Shown: piece by piece, positions 1-9,455 of the stretch
Numbering within the stretch: position 1 is the stretch's first letter
Layout of the letters: every line of letters starts with the position of its first letter
Notes under the pieces: generated by a model
What the model saw: the letters and a program-made list of their open reading frames with translations, nothing else
The model's database searches: none
What the model was told of the DNA's origin: nothing
From: Sulfurimonas sp.
GTDB taxonomy: Bacteria; Campylobacterota; Campylobacteria; Campylobacterales; Sulfurimonadaceae
DNA length: 64,000 nucleotides
Assembly (NCBI GenBank): GCA_030949825.1
Contig: JAUZSC010000032.1
Span: 1-64,000, forward strand
Direction: 5' to 3'
Translations under genes and position numbers: made by a program

Positions 1-670
<670 letters not shown>

Positions 671-760
671 CTAAGTAATTAGTATCAATTCAAGCGTCCT
701 TGAATGATTATTTAAGGCTCTATCAAGAGCTGATTTTCATAGTGTATATAAACGACATAA

Positions 761-804
761 GGGCACTTTTACAAAGAGACTTTAATCTCCTTGTAAAAGC
801 GCCC
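761..804 (-). promoter_or_regulatory. Large imperfect inverted repeat in the rplL-rpoB gap (possible RNA processing site)
   Basis: The arms GGGC.CTTTTACAA and its complement, with GAGA/TCTC inside, form a stem of about 18 bp with two mismatches around a 6-nt loop. On the minus strand it lies downstream of the attenuator-like hairpin and has no T-run after it. A long duplex at this spot resembles the RNase III processing site known between rplL and rpoB in enterobacteria. That function is an inference. Confidence 0.5.
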
Positions 805-819
805 AGTATAAAAAGATGC

Positions 820-848
820 TTAAGAAAAGACCCAAGGTCTTTTCTTAA
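820..848 (-). terminator. rplL-rpoB attenuator hairpin
   Basis: A perfect 13-bp stem (TTAAGAAAAGACC) with a 3-nt loop sits 16 nt after the rplL stop. On the minus strand it is followed by GCATCTTTTT, so it looks like a partial intrinsic terminator. Partial termination between rplL and rpoB is well known in other bacteria and lets ribosomal proteins outnumber RNA polymerase. The structure is visible; its efficiency is not. Confidence 0.75.
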
Positions 849-864
849 ATATAGTCTGTTAAGA

Positions 865-1236
865 TTACTTAACTTCTACAGTTGCACCAGCTTCTTCTAA
901 AGCTTTCTTAGCTTCTTCAGCAGCATCTTTATCTACAGCTTCTTTAATTGTAGACGGTAGACCTTCACATGCTTCTTTTGCTTCTTTAAGTCCAAGACCA
1001 GTAAGAGCACGAACAGCTTTAATAACACCAATTTTCTTAGCACCAACATCAGTTAATACAACATCAAATTCAGTTTTCTCAGCAGCAGCTTCACCGCCAG
1101 CAGCAGCTCCACCAGCTACAGCAACAGGTTGTGCAGATACTTGAAATTTTTCTTCAAATTCTTTTACTAATTCAGAAAGTTCTAATACTGAAAGTCCTGA
1201 GATAAATTCTAATACGTCTTCTTTTGTTACAGCCAT
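865..1236 (-). CDS. rplL: 50S ribosomal protein L7/L12
   Basis: This is the acidic stalk protein of the large subunit, which recruits translation factors. The 123-residue length is normal. It has an N-terminal dimerisation helix ([20 protein letters not shown]), an Ala/Gly-rich hinge near residues 38-52, and a C-terminal domain containing KIGVIKAVR and GLGLKEAKE. It lies 34 nt downstream of rplJ and is presumably co-transcribed with it. The stop is followed by a strong hairpin before rpoB. Confidence 0.98.
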   Translation of the reverse strand: MAVTKEDVLEFISGLSVLELSELVKEFEEKFQVSAQPVAVAGGAAAGGEAAAEKTEFDVVLTDVGAKKIGVIKAVRALTGLGLKEAKEACEGLPSTIKEAVDKDAAEEAKKALEEAGATVEVK

Positions 1237-1270
1237 GTGTAATCCTTTAATTATTTAAAATGTTAACTGC

Positions 1271-1759
1271 TTATGCAGCAGATTCTTCTTCTTTTTTAGC
1301 ACGAAGTGCTTCAAGCCCGATTGTAAAGTTAGCAACAGGAGCCATCCAAGTAGCAGCAAGCATACCAAGTAACTCGTCGCGTCCTGGAAGTTTAGCGAAT
1401 GCTTCAACTTTAGCAGTATCAGCAGCTTCACGGTCGATATATGCAGATTTAATTACAAATAATTCGTTCTTTTTAGCGAATTCAGATACTACTTTAGAAG
1501 TAGCAACAGAATCTTCACCCCAAACAAAAATATTTGTATCTTTAATCACGATACCTTCTAAATCAACATTTTTAAGTGCGATAGTTGCTAAAGTATTTTT
1601 AACAACTTGAACTTTTGTATCTTTAGCGCGAGCCATTGATCTTAATTCTTCTAAATCTGAAACGCCTAAACCTTTGTAGTCACATAGAACTACGGCTCCT
1701 GCATCTTTAAATTCAGAAGTAAGTACTTCAATAATTTCAGCTTTTTGTGTTTTTGTCAT
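1271..1759 (-). CDS. rplJ: 50S ribosomal protein L10
   Basis: L10 is the stalk base protein that anchors L7/L12. I chose the ATG at 1759 (MTKTQKAEI, 162 residues) because AAAGGAG lies 7 nt upstream; an in-frame start seven codons earlier has no such signal. The N-terminal part (VLCDYKGLGVSDLEELR) binds rRNA and the C-terminal helix carries the L12 dimers. A 145-nt structured leader precedes it, as expected for a gene whose product represses its own mRNA. Confidence 0.97.
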   Translation of the reverse strand: MTKTQKAEIIEVLTSEFKDAGAVVLCDYKGLGVSDLEELRSMARAKDTKVQVVKNTLATIALKNVDLEGIVIKDTNIFVWGEDSVATSKVVSEFAKKNELFVIKSAYIDREAADTAKVEAFAKLPGRDELLGMLAATWMAPVANFTIGLEALRAKKEEESAA

Positions 1760-1904
1760 AAATTTTCTCCTTTTAGACAATCTTCAATAGGAAATTAAGT
1801 ATTTATAAAACACTCCTATATCTTTAGTCCATAAAATGCAGTTACTACTGAAGTGAATCTTTAGTAACTTTAGAGTGCCTTAATAAAAATTAAAGCACTA
1901 AAAA
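1760..1904 (-). promoter_or_regulatory. L10 leader region between rplA and rplJ
   Basis: This 145-nt non-coding gap contains two nested-arm hairpins. One pairs 1875-1884 with 1889-1898 (GTGCCTTAAT/ATTAAAGCAC, one mismatch). The other pairs 1840-1846 with 1863-1869 (AGTTACT/AGTAACT). In many bacteria the rplJ leader binds the L10-L12 complex and controls translation. The position and folding fit that, but the L10-binding kink-turn was not verified. Confidence 0.55.
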
Positions 1905-2596
1905 TTACTTAATATCTGCTAATTCAGATAAGTCAAATCTTACAGATGGGCTCATAGTTAAACTTAGAGCTGCATTTGTAATGAAACGACCTTTTGCAGA
2001 AGCTGGTTTTTGTTTGTTAATTGCAGTTACAAAAGCTGTAATATTCTCAGTTAATTTATCTGTAGTAAAACTTGCTTTACCTATACCGGCATGAATATTA
2101 CCTTTTTATCAACTCTAAACGCAACTTGACCGCCTTTAACATTTTTAACTGCATTTGCAACATCTGGAGTCACTGTACCAGTTTTAGGATTAGGCATTAA
2201 ACCTTTTGGTCCTAAAATACGACCTATTTGACCAACAAGTCCCATACAATCAGGAGCAGCAACAACTACATCAAAATTGAAGATTCCAGCTTTAATATCT
2301 GCAACTAAATCGTCAGTACCAACGATATCAGCACCAGCGGCCTTAGCTTCATCAGCTTTAACACCTTTAGCAAATACTGCAACACGAACTGTTTTACCAG
2401 TTCCATTTGGAAGTACAATCGCACCACGAACCATTTGGTCAGCGTGTCTTGGATCAACATTTAAGTTCATAGCAATTTCAACTGTTTCGTCGAATTTTGC
2501 ACTTTTTAATGTGTCCATCATAGCAGCTGACTCAGCTACTGTATATCTTTTAGTATTATCTATTTTTTCTAATAATGATTTATATCTTTTACTCAT
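1905..2596 (-). CDS. rplA: 50S ribosomal protein L1 (one-base frameshift)
   Basis: L1 is the mobile stalk protein near the E site and a translational repressor of rplKA. The start is ATG at 2596 ([13 protein letters not shown]) with AAGGAA 8 nt upstream; a TTG two codons earlier is unlikely. The frame breaks at the T5 run at 2103-2107. Adding one base there gives a 230-residue protein with [10 protein letters not shown] and the end LSELADIK, and makes the gene exactly 231 codons. A sequence error is the likely cause. Confidence 0.95.
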
Positions 2597-2671
2597 TTTC
2601 AAATTTCCTTAATGTAATTCTTCCACATCGTTTTAAATCATGTGGTCTTGATTTTTAGAGAGTGATTCTAG

Positions 2672-3097
2672 CTAGTCTACTATTTCGATACCCATTGAAC
2701 GAGCTGTACCAGCTAAAGTATTAGCTGCCATATCTTTATCGTCAGTATTTAAATCAGCGATTTTTGCATCAACAACTTCCATTAATTGAGCACGAGTAAT
2801 TTTTCCAACTTTGTTAGTTAGTGGATTATCAGTACCTTTTTTAAGTCCGGCAGCCTTCATTAAAAGAGCAGATGCTGGTGGTTGTTTTGTAATAAAAGTA
2901 AAACTTCTATCTGTATAAACAGTAATAACAACAGGTACTTTGAAACCCATTTTATCTTTTGTTTTTTCATTAAATGCTTTAGTAAATTCCATGATGTTAA
3001 CACCACGTTGTCCTAGAGCTGGTCCTACTGGAGGAGCAGGGTTTGCTTTACCAGCGTCAATATGTAATTTGATGTAATCCATAACTTTTTTTGCCAT
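2672..3097 (-). CDS. rplK: 50S ribosomal protein L11
   Basis: L11 forms the GTPase-associated centre with 23S rRNA. It is 141 residues, the usual length. The N-terminal domain contains the proline-rich [19 protein letters not shown] segment that meets release factors and thiostrepton-type drugs, and the C-terminal domain binds rRNA ([12 protein letters not shown] at the end). It lies between nusG and rplA on the minus strand with gaps of about 20 and 75 nt. Confidence 0.98.
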   Translation of the reverse strand: MAKKVMDYIKLHIDAGKANPAPPVGPALGQRGVNIMEFTKAFNEKTKDKMGFKVPVVITVYTDRSFTFITKQPPASALLMKAAGLKKGTDNPLTNKVGKITRAQLMEVVDAKIADLNTDDKDMAANTLAGTARSMGIEIVD

Positions 3098-3116
3098 TGT
3101 AATTCCTTTGTTTGAG

Positions 3117-3644
3117 TTAAATTATTTTTTCGACTTGTGTATATGATATATCAACCGGAGTTGCTCTACCAAATATTGAAACATTCAGCTTAAGAGTACC
3201 GTGTTCTAAATCGTACTCATCAACTGTTCCTGTAAAGTTTGCGAATGGTCCTTCAACAATACGAACTGTTTCACCATTATCAAAAAATACTTTTGGTTTT
3301 GGTGCCGCACGATTATTTACACGATCCAAGATAACATTAATATCATGTTCACTAAGAGGTGTTGGGACATTAGCCTCACCAATGAATCCAGACACTTTTG
3401 GTAAAGATTGAATCATATGTTGTACATTTGTAGTTAAGTCGATTTTTGCAAAAACATAACCAGAGTATAAAGATCTCTCAGTTACTTTTTTCTTACCTTC
3501 TTTTACTTCAATAACATCTTCAGTTGGAACAATAACTTCTTCAATAAAATCTTGTAATTTATATTCTTCAATCATATTAAAGATAGCGTCTCTTACAAGT
3601 CTATCGTTTCCGTATGTTTGAATAGAGTACCATTGATGAGCCAT
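3117..3644 (-). CDS. nusG: Transcription termination/antitermination factor NusG
   Basis: NusG links RNA polymerase to Rho or the ribosome. The 175-residue protein has the NGN domain at the N-terminus ([17 protein letters not shown], then YVFAKIDL) and a C-terminal KOW domain ([18 protein letters not shown]). It follows secE by 9 nt, the widely conserved secE-nusG pairing, and leads into rplK. Confidence 0.98.
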   Translation of the reverse strand: MAHQWYSIQTYGNDRLVRDAIFNMIEEYKLQDFIEEVIVPTEDVIEVKEGKKKVTERSLYSGYVFAKIDLTTNVQHMIQSLPKVSGFIGEANVPTPLSEHDINVILDRVNNRAAPKPKVFFDNGETVRIVEGPFANFTGTVDEYDLEHGTLKLNVSIFGRATPVDISYTQVEKII

Positions 3645-3653
3645 ACTTTCCCC

Positions 3654-3833
3654 TTAACCTAAAATTGCCGACATAACTGATGACATAAACAAGTCAACTA
3701 AAGCTAAAAATGCAGCTATTACTGCAACAACAATCATAACCGCGATGTATGCTTGCTTGACTTGACCTTTCGTTGGAAAGATAACCTTAGTTAATTCTGC
3801 TTTTGCATTTCTGATATGTGTATTTATATTCAT
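3654..3833 (-). CDS. secE: Preprotein translocase subunit SecE
   Basis: SecE is the clamp subunit of the SecYEG channel. The gene encodes 59 residues: a short amphipathic N-terminal part (KAELTKVIFPTKGQVKQA) followed by one membrane helix (IAVMIVVAVIAAFLALVDLF). The single-helix form is usual outside enterobacteria. The gene was found by translating the gap between nusG and tRNA-Trp. Confidence 0.95.
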   Translation of the reverse strand: MNINTHIRNAKAELTKVIFPTKGQVKQAYIAVMIVVAVIAAFLALVDLFMSSVMSAILG

Positions 3834-3903
3834 TTATATCTTTCCTGATGTCAATAGTTCATTGATTATAAATAAATCCCAAAGGACTTACTAATAATAA
3901 ATG

Positions 3904-3979
3904 TGGCAGGCACAGGGGGACTCGAACCCGCAACACCCGGATTTGGAATCCGGTGCTCTACCATTGGAGCTATGCGCCT
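3904..3979 (-). tRNA. tRNA-Trp (CCA anticodon)
   Basis: The cloverleaf fits well: a 7-bp acceptor stem AGGCGCA/TGTGCCT, a T arm with GTTCGAG, and the anticodon loop TTCCAAA giving CCA. The 3' CCA is encoded at 3904-3906. It sits between rpmG and secE, a common place for tRNA-Trp in bacteria. Confidence 0.96.
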
Positions 3980-4020
3980 AAAAGGGATAAATCCCTACTC
4001 TCAAAAGAGAAACTGTATTC

Positions 4021-4173
4021 CTACAGCTTCATTTCTTTATGAGTTGTATGTTCTCTACAGAACTTACAATATTTTCTTACTGAAAATTTTTCAGTATGAA
4101 TTTTTTTATTCTTTGTTGTGTGATAATTACGTCGTGTACATTTCTCACAACCTAAGTGAATCGCTTCTCTCAT
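4021..4173 (-). CDS. rpmG: 50S ribosomal protein L33, zinc-binding type
   Basis: This is a 50-residue large-subunit protein. It carries two CxxC pairs, CEKC near residues 9-12 and CKFC near 36-39, so it is the zinc-binding (C+) form. It lies between tuf and tRNA-Trp. The gene was translated directly from the gap. Confidence 0.95.
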   Translation of the reverse strand: MREAIHLGCEKCTRRNYHTTKNKKIHTEKFSVRKYCKFCREHTTHKEMKL

Positions 4174-4216
4174 ATTATTTTACCTTTATAAAGATTAAAC
4201 AAATCGCAAAAACGAT

Positions 4217-5418
4217 TTATTTAATGATCTCAGCAACAACACCAGCACCAACAGTTCTACTCACCCTCACGGATAGCGAAATTAGTACCTTGTTCCATTG
4301 CAATTGGGTGAATTAGTTCAGCAGTAATACTTACATTATCACCTGGCATAACCATCTCTGTACCTTCTGGTAAAGTGATTGCACCTGTAACATCAGTAGT
4401 ACGAACATAAAACTGAGGACGGTAACCGTTAAAGAATGGAGTATGACGTCCACCTTCATCTTTACTTAGAACATAAATTTCTGCAGTAAAAGTTGTATGT
4501 GGAGTAATTGTACCCGGCTTACATAGTACTTGACCACGCTCAACATCTTCTTTACCAATACCACGAACTAGAACACCACAGTTATCACCTGCAACACCCT
4601 CATCCATTTCTTTACGGAACATTTCGATACCAGTAACAGTAGTCTTTTGAGTATCACGGATACCAATAATCTCTATTTCTTCACCGATTTTAACAGTACC
4701 ACGCTCGATTCGTCCAGTAACAACTGTACCACGACCTGAGATAGAGAAAACATCTTCAACTGGCATAAGGAAATCTTTATCAGTTTCACGAACTGGTTCT
4801 GGAATCCACTCATCTACAGTAACCATAAGTGCTTTAATTTTATCTGACCACTCACCAAGAGCACCGGTTTTCGCTTCTTCAAGAGCTTTAAGAGCTGAAC
4901 CAGTTGTGATTGGAGTATCATCACCTGGGAATTCGTACATATCTAAAAGTTCACGGATTTCCATTTCAACTAGTTCTAATAGTTCTTCATCATCAACCAT
5001 ATCTTCTTTGTTCATGAATACAACTAAATAAGGAACACCAACTTGCTTAGAAAGAAGAATGTGCTCACGAGTTTGTGGCATTGGACCATCAGCTGCAGAA
5101 ACAACTAAAATAGCACCATCCATTTGAGCAGCACCAGTAATCATGTTCTTAACATAATCGGCGTGACCTGGACAATCAACATGCGCATAGTGACGATTAT
5201 CTGTCTCATACTCAACATGTGAAGTGGCAATAGTAATACCACGTTCTCTTTCTTCCGGTGCATTATCGATTGCATCGTAATCCATTAGCTCTGCACCGTT
5301 AGTTACTGCAAGTACTGCTGTAATTGCTGCTGTTAGTGTTGTTTTTACCGTGGTCAACGTGTCCAATAGTACCGATATTAACATGCGGTTTATTGCGTTG
5401 AAATTTTTCTTTTGCCAT
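4217..5418 (-). CDS. tuf: Elongation factor Tu (two one-base frameshifts)
   Basis: EF-Tu delivers aminoacyl-tRNA to the ribosome. The true start is ATG at 5418 ([19 protein letters not shown]), 34 codons before the first clean ORF start. The P-loop GHVDHGKT is broken by an extra base in the T5 run at 5342-5346. A second extra base at 4261 disrupts the C-terminus, where [15 protein letters not shown] is expected. Correcting both gives exactly 400 codons. DCPGHADYV and NKEDMVD GTPase motifs are intact. It sits downstream of the four-tRNA cluster, like tufB of enterobacteria. Confidence 0.96.
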
Positions 5419-5530
5419 AGTGTTCTCCTATTAATGTGTGAATTGAAATGGAATTATATCCAAAAATCATTCAATTATTGCTTAAACATTCTAAAGCTTT
5501 CTCGAAAAGTTTACTTTTTGTAGCTTTAGG

Positions 5531-5605
5531 TGGTGCTGACGGTGGGATTTGAACCCACGGCCTCTTACTTACCAAGCAAGTGCTCTACCCCTGAGCCACG
5601 ACAGC
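5531..5605 (-). tRNA. tRNA-Thr (GGT anticodon)
   Basis: The anticodon loop TTGGTAA sits in the stem CTTGC/GTAAG. The D arm GCTC/GAGC and T arm GTGGG/CCCAC are clear, and CCA is encoded at 5531-5533. The acceptor stem has one T-T mismatch. It is the last tRNA before tuf in the Thr-Tyr-Gly-Thr cluster. Confidence 0.95.
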
Positions 5606-5734
5606 AATAGAGATAATATAGAAGCAATAATTGAATAATTCTTTTTTAACAATAGTATTAGCTTTGTGATTAGATTTATTAAAGAAGTAAAGGATAAATA
5701 ATATACTTCAGCTTCCAAAATTTATAGGTTTCAA

Positions 5735-5810
<76 letters not shown>

Positions 5811-5821
5811 AGCTTCATTGA

Positions 5822-5906
5822 TGGTGGTGGGAAGAGGAGTCGAACCTCTGAACCCATAGGGAGCAGATTTACAGTCTGCCGTCGTTGGCCACTTGACTAT
5901 CCCACC
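5822..5906 (-). tRNA. tRNA-Tyr (GTA anticodon)
   Basis: The acceptor stem is GGTGGGA/TCCCACC and the anticodon region CAGACTGTAAATCTG gives GTA. The long variable arm expected for bacterial tRNA-Tyr is present. CCA is encoded at 5822-5824. Confidence 0.95.
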
Positions 5907-5953
5907 GTATAATAAAATTTGGTCTAACACTGTTTCTAATATTTCAAATTTAA

Positions 5954-6030
5954 TGGTGCCGACACGAGGATTCGAACCCCGGGCCTGCTGATTACAAATC
6001 AGCTGCTCTAGCCAACTGAGCTATGTCGGC
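5954..6030 (-). tRNA. tRNA-Thr (TGT anticodon)
   Basis: The acceptor stem is GCCGACA/TGTCGGC. The anticodon loop TTTGTAA in the stem GCTGA/TCAGC gives TGT. CCA is encoded at 5954-5956. It is the promoter-proximal gene of the tRNA-tuf operon. Confidence 0.96.
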
Positions 6031-6047
6031 AGTTAAATTGAGTCAGA

Positions 6048-6076
6048 ATTATAGCTCTTAATATTTCGTATGTCAA
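6048..6076 (-). promoter_or_regulatory. Consensus sigma-70-type promoter for the tRNA-tuf-rpo operon
   Basis: On the minus strand TTGACA (6071-6076) is followed by a 17-nt spacer and TATAAT (6048-6053), a perfect match to the E. coli consensus. Transcription would begin near 6041, about 11 nt before the first tRNA. Campylobacterota usually lack a clear -35 box, so a full consensus points to a very strong promoter. Confidence 0.85.
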
Positions 6077-6085
6077 GGGTTTTTC

Positions 6086-6315
6086 TTAGAACTTTATAAT
6101 TTCCCCATCTTTTAGAATTTTTGGACTCCATTTTGAGCACAGATCTTCGAGTTCTTTTGTGATTTCTTCAAGATACAATGGCTTGATATGATTAACATAA
6201 AGTTCTATGTCAGTGCGTTTTAAAGTAGCTAATCTTTGTGCTAATAGCACAGGTGTTAAATGTTTACTCTCTTGTGCCAATGCATCCATACTAGAGGGGA
6301 AAGAACATTCGAGTC
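6086..6315 (-). pseudogene. C-terminal remnant of a metallo-beta-lactamase-fold 3',5'-cyclic-nucleotide phosphodiesterase
   Basis: About 75 residues remain: RLECSFPSSMDALAQESKHL, followed by a segment ending ILKDGEIIKF. The ECSFP step, the KHLTP stretch and the IYVNHIKPLYLEEI-like part (here ELYVNHIKP) match the end of class II-like MBL phosphodiesterases, as I recall the family. All metal-binding N-terminal motifs are absent. The reading frame meets a stop just beyond 6320, where IS110 sequence begins. The remnant cannot be functional. Family identity is moderately sure. Confidence 0.6.
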
Positions 6316-6369
6316 GCCACGCTTAAATTTATGTAACAGTGATACCAATAGTAACAATTTACTTGAATA

Positions 6370-7365
6370 TCATTCCATAACAGCAGCCTGATTAGTGTTA
6401 AAATTCTCATCATATTTTTTGTTGTTTTTATAAAGTGAATGAGCAGTTAGTATTATTTTTCTCATAACGGCAATTTGAGCAGAGGTTGTATGTTTCCCAT
6501 TTGCCTTGAGACGTTCATAAAAAGCTTTAAAGTTTTTATCATGTTGAACAGCTGTAAGAACTGACATAAAAATAATACTTCTATAAAGTTTTGCCCCTGT
6601 TTTAGCTATCTTATATCCTGATTGAATTGAAGTACCTGATTGTCTATAAATTGGATTTAAGCCAACTAATGAAGTAATTTGTCTTTGGTTAGCTTCTGGG
6701 TATTTTAAAAGAGATGAAGAAGTACAATCGCACCGATTTGCCCAACCCCTTTTATGGATATAATATTATCATATGCAATTCTGTATTCATCTGTAGAATC
6801 AATTAAAGTTTGAACTTGTTCAATAATTCTAAGCTCTTTTTCTTGTGATTCTTTAATACATTTTTTAAGTTCTTTAATTGAAAATTTATCACCATCTTTA
6901 CTTGTTAAAGCTTCAAGATGATTCTTCTGTTGAGCAGTTTGTTTTTTAGTAAACTTATAAAAACTCATTAACTCCTTAATCTGCTCTACATCCTCGTTAT
7001 ACACAGGAACTTTAACTTGTGTATCTTTAGCTAAATGAAGAGCTTTAGAGAGAACTCTAGCATCTTCAATATCATTTTTCACTTCAACACCTAATGCTTT
7101 AGCATAATTACTAAACTGCTTAGGATTTATGATAAAGCACTTGATATTTTCTCTGAACAATACTTTCTCAATGCTTCTGAATAACTTCCTGTTGGTTCAA
7201 ATATAAATATAATATCTTCGATCTCTTTTTTATATATTTTCTTCAACTTTGAAAAAGAGAACGAAAACTTTTTAGATTGTTATCGAGTAACAAATCCTGG
7301 CTATTTTTAGATATATGAACATTTATTGTTGCTTTTGATACATCAATTCCGATACAATTCAACAC
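6370..7365 (-). pseudogene. IS110-family transposase (frameshifted)
   Basis: The N-terminus CIGIDVSKATINVHIS is the RuvC-like start of the family, with IFEPTGSYSEALR and KNDIEDARVLS carrying further acidic residues. The C-terminal transposase_20 part has GVGQIGAIVLL and LVGLNPIYRQSGTS. Single missing bases are seen at about 7252-7256, 7159-7160 and 6707-6710. Restoring them gives 333 codons, a normal length. The start GTG at 7365 has GGAGG 6 nt upstream. It may be intact in the cell if the indels are sequence errors. Confidence 0.88.
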
Positions 7366-7620
7366 TGTGAACCTCCTATTTATTTAAGAGAGTTCGTTAG
7401 CATAGGAGTAAACTCCTATGTGACTTTTAAGCAATAATATTACACATAACTTTGCCTCGTGATTCAATCCGATCTAGTTTTCTATCACCATTGCAATAGT
7501 GAAATAATAAAAACTGATCCACTCGCCACTCAAATTTAAAGTATAATTATCCGACTTTCCCACAGGCTAGTTTTCACCGCCTTAGCTCGTACCGATATAT
7601 TACTTCTAACGAAAACTCAA
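7366..7620 (-). ncRNA. Candidate bridge RNA region of the IS110 element
   Basis: IS110-group elements encode a guide (bridge or seek) RNA in the non-coding end upstream of the transposase. This gap has the right position, strand and size. It contains a near-perfect hairpin at 7401-7420 (CATAGGAGT/ACTCCTATG) close to the gene start. No target- or donor-binding loop was identified, so the call rests on position and family knowledge. Confidence 0.4.
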
Positions 7621-7631
7621 AATAAGTATAG

Positions 7632-7952
7632 GATAAAAAAATTATAAAAACTTACATACGAGCTGAACCAATTGAGATTTGGCAAATCCATGATTTTGAG
7701 GATAGCGATATTCCTCTTTTTTACTCTGCTAAAGAGGACTTACTTCATGAGTTAGACTTATATCATCAAGCCATAGAACTTTATAAGAGCGCAAAATTTA
7801 CAGGTGCTCTTGCTCTATTTGAAGACATAAACACATGGGACAACAAAAGTAATGTTAAGATATACGATATTTATATAGAGCGCTGTAAACATTATAGAGA
7901 GATGCCACCTGAGAATTTCAATGGTGTTTTTGAACATACTACAAAAGGTTAA
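7632..7952 (+). pseudogene. C-terminal remnant of an adenylate/guanylate cyclase-family protein
   Basis: One open frame of 106 codons without a start ends in PPENFNGVFEHTTKG, preceded by ALALFEDI and YIERCKHYRE. This is the tail I know from class III cyclase proteins of the type with a TPR-like end. The catalytic domain is missing, and an in-frame TAG at 7629 lies at the junction with the IS110 element. It ends 6 nt before yaaA, so readthrough transcription into yaaA could once have come from this gene. Confidence 0.65.
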
Positions 7953-7958
7953 AGTAAA

Positions 7959-8687
7959 ATGCTAAAAATATTATTTTCTCCATCTGAAGGTAAAAACTCA
8001 GGTGGTAATGAAAAAAAGAAAGATTTATTTGGGGCACTTAATGCTCGAGATGAGATTCTAGATGCTTATAAAAAGATAGCCCTATCTGAAGATGAAGAAA
8101 AAATCAAAGCCTTATTTGGAATCAAAAAATGGGCTGATTGTGAACAGTATATTTGTGATGTACACAATTCTGATTTAATGAGTGCTATTGAGCGTTACCA
8201 AGGCGTTGCCTATGATTATTTAAAGTATTCCTCACTTGAACCTAAAATGCAAGACTACCTCAAGCGAAACACTATCATTTTTTCTAACCTTTATGGTCCT
8301 ATTTTAGGTAGAGATGCTATAGCTAACTACAAGCTTAAACAAGGAAATAATGTTGCAGATATTGTTCCCGATAAGTTTTATAAAGAACGCTTTACATACC
8401 AACTAGATTTATATTTACAAGGTGATGAGATTTTAGACTTACGAGCTGGTTATTATGATAAGTTCTATAAAATAACAAAACCCTACACTACTTTAAAGTT
8501 TTTAAAAAATGGGAAGACTGTGAGCCATTGGGCAAAAGCTTACCGTGGGATAGTTTTAGGAGAGTTAGCTAAACATAACATTCAGACTATAGAAGAATTT
8601 ATGGCACTTGAGATTGATACATTAACACTTCACGAGATAAAAGTAACCAAGAATAAAACAGAAATAATATATAATATAGTAAGTTAA
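7959..8687 (+). CDS. yaaA: YaaA family protein (peroxide stress, DUF328)
   Basis: The 242-residue protein starts MLKILFSPSEGKNSGG and carries the family blocks RYQGVAYDYL, IIFSNLYGPILGRDAI and YKLKQGNN. In E. coli YaaA lowers free iron during peroxide stress and binds DNA. The protein is cytoplasmic, with no signal or membrane segment. It lies just downstream of the cyclase remnant and 14 nt before the SpoU methylase gene. Confidence 0.85.
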   Translation: MLKILFSPSEGKNSGGNEKKKDLFGALNARDEILDAYKKIALSEDEEKIKALFGIKKWADCEQYICDVHNSDLMSAIERYQGVAYDYLKYSSLEPKMQDYLKRNTIIFSNLYGPILGRDAIANYKLKQGNNVADIVPDKFYKERFTYQLDLYLQGDEILDLRAGYYDKFYKITKPYTTLKFLKNGKTVSHWAKAYRGIVLGELAKHNIQTIEEFMALEIDTLTLHEIKVTKNKTEIIYNIVS

Positions 8688-8701
8688 AAAGGAATTTATA
8701 C

Positions 8702-9455
8702 ATGCAAGACTCTCAAGAATACAAAGACAAAAAAGCTTTTTTTGAAAAAGTGATTACACTCTATGGGCGAAATGTTGTTATAGAAATACTTCAAGATGAC
8801 ACAATAGAAGTGCATAAACTTCATTTGGCAGATTCTAACAAAAGGGACGGAGCTGTTAGTACGATTCTCTCTCTTGCTTCAAAAAGAGATATAGAAGTGA
8901 GTTACCATGATAAAAAAGCTCTCAGTAGAATTAGTAAAAATGCAAAACAAGACCAAGGTGTTGCTATAGATATAATCTCGCAAAGCTATCAAAATGTAAG
9001 AGAGATAAAAAAACTAGATAGCATTTAGACTTATTGCCCTTGATGGAATTCAAAATCCTCAAAATCTTGGAATGATTATTCGTTCATGTGCTGCTGGAAA
9101 TGTGGATGGGATTATACTTCCTACTAAAAGTTCAGCGAAAATCTCTCCACTAGTTATAAAAGCAAGTGCTGGAACACTTTTTAAACTGCCTATTTATTTT
9201 TGTAATTCTTTAGGTGAAATTTTAAATGATTTACCTGATACAAAAATTTATGCTCTTTCATCACATGCTAAAAATACATTGTACGATATTGAGGCTGATA
9301 AAAAGAGTATATTTGTTTTAGGAAATGAGAGCGATGGAGTAAGTGAGAATGTTACTAAACTATGTAATGACTCGCTTTATATTCCAATGCAAAGAGGAGT
9401 AGAATCGCTTAATGTTGCAGTTACGGCTTCACTTATTGCTTTTATGAAGTCATAA
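8702..9455 (+). CDS. TrmH/SpoU-family RNA 2'-O-methyltransferase (frameshifted)
   Basis: The N-terminal part (residues 1-108) is the substrate-binding domain (VVIEILQDDTIEVHKLHLAD). The C-terminal SPOUT domain has ALDGIQNPQNLGMIIRSCAA, FVLGNESDGVS and VESLNVAVTASL, the three motifs of the knotted SAM site. The two parts are in different frames. Removing one T near 9024-9026 joins them into 251 codons. The exact rRNA or tRNA target cannot be told. Its end overlaps the convergent thioredoxin-like gene by 14 nt. Confidence 0.9.

Larger units (their letters stand above)
6320..7630 (-). mobile_element. IS110-family insertion sequence (ends approximate)
   Basis: The element consists of a DEDD-type transposase gene (6370-7365) and about 200-260 nt of non-coding DNA upstream of it. 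IS110 elements have no clear inverted repeats, so the ends are placed only where the flanking gene remnants stop. A size near 1.3 kb is normal for the family. It separates two truncated genes. Confidence 0.75.

Noticed and set aside
3903-4316. A 137-codon plus-strand frame over tRNA-Trp, rpmG and the tuf end
   Set aside because: It is antisense to well-supported genes and starts inside a tRNA.
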